DNA of 64,000 bases. Origin: Defluviitaleaceae bacterium. GTDB taxonomy: Bacteria; Bacillota; Clostridia; Lachnospirales; WQUN01. Position numbers and translations under genes: made by a program. Under the pieces are notes generated by a model that did no database searches, was not told the DNA's origin, and saw only the letters and a program-made list of their open reading frames with translations. The stretch spans positions 1 to 64,000 of the forward strand of contig WQVY01000005.1 in the NCBI GenBank assembly GCA_009785605.1. Direction: 5' to 3'. Below, one piece after another: positions 63,802-64,000 of this stretch (the first letter of the stretch is position 1; each line of letters starts with the position of its first letter).

Positions 63802-64000
63802 CTAAAACAGTTTCTGCAATCTAGCTTCGTTATCCATATAAAATTTTGCAAGCCAATCCTCACTATACACTAATCCATATACTTCTAAAACAGCGGATAT
63901 ATCCACATTAAATCCAATGCTTTCTAGTGTAGTTATAAGCTCAAACAACTCTTTGTCCTTATTGTCTTTGATTATGGTTACAACATCAGTTAAATCTCGA
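63802..64000 (-). CDS. Hypothetical protein, N-terminus beyond window
   Basis: An open frame of 65 codons enters from the right edge and ends at 63802. It reads RDLTDVVTIIKDNKDKELFE, then LITTLESIGFNVDISAVLEV and ends EARLQKLF. Mostly helical and unrecognised. It belongs to the segment right of the second tRNA fragment. Confidence 0.6.
   Translation of the reverse strand, partial: RDLTDVVTIIKDNKDKELFELITTLESIGFNVDISAVLEVYGLVYSEDWLAKFYMDNEARLQKLF

Overview
The window looks like the chromosome of an endospore-forming member of the Clostridia (Bacillota), probably not a well-studied species. The evidence is a 24-residue SpoVM homologue, paired FtsI/SpoVD-type penicillin-binding proteins in a division and cell wall (dcw) cluster, the ylxM-ffh-rpsP-khpA order, the tig-clpP-clpX order, a cdaA-ybbR pair, and a MurE with the DNPR signature of meso-diaminopimelate addition. 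Base composition looks mid-40s percent GC by eye. The accessory patches (about 8.1-9.4, 13.9-15.7 and 60.5-64 kb) look more AT-rich.

Layout. 0-4.1 kb (minus strand): the end of miaA, then a three-gene sugar set (epimerase/reductase, small phosphoglycosyl transferase, two-domain 4,6-dehydratase) that fits N-acetyl-deoxyhexose glycan initiation. 4.3-8 kb (minus): type IV pilus genes, with a PilM-PilN fusion, a PilO-like protein and prepilin peptidase. 8.1-15.7 kb: an accessory region with a DUF1062 protein, an ABC exporter half-transporter, and a divergent HTH-TPR regulator followed by three tandem genes for secreted Pro/Gly-rich peptides. It also holds a GNAT acetyltransferase, a broken DUF1016 gene and a HEPN/MNT pair. 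15.8-29.1 kb (mostly minus): housekeeping genes (khpA, rpsP, ffh, ylxM, gap, rng, DUF2344, tldE/tldD, prs, clpX, clpP, tig), with the tiny spoVM gene on the plus strand.

29.2-41 kb: DUF378, trpS, a radical SAM protein, an MFS transporter, ybbR, cdaA (cyclic di-AMP synthesis), two membrane proteins, a flippase-like membrane protein and a membrane-anchored HEXXH metallopeptidase. 41.3-60.5 kb (plus): HtrA-type protease, class A PBP, rsmH, ftsL-like, PBP2 with PASTA domains, a Sel1-repeat membrane protein, SpoVD-like PBP, murE, murF, mraY, murD and ftsW/spoVE. The order then stops before murG/ftsQ/ftsZ and gives way to a small island. The island carries a HicAB-like pair and orphan genes and contains two direct copies of the 3' half of a tRNA-Trp gene, which look like integration scars.

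The most interesting locus is 9.4-13.8 kb. An RRNPP-like HTH-TPR regulator is followed by three (plus one decayed) tandem units, each made of the last ~34 codons of the regulator gene and a complete gene for a 73-76 residue secreted peptide. The peptides share a 16-residue block that is identical in all three. Two near-perfect palindromes lie in the divergent promoter region between the regulator and the ABC exporter. This looks like an undescribed peptide-signalling or secreted-peptide system. The window also contains a family of ~100 bp hairpin elements with terminal inverted repeats. Two copies 9.6 kb apart are inverted and differ by about one base.
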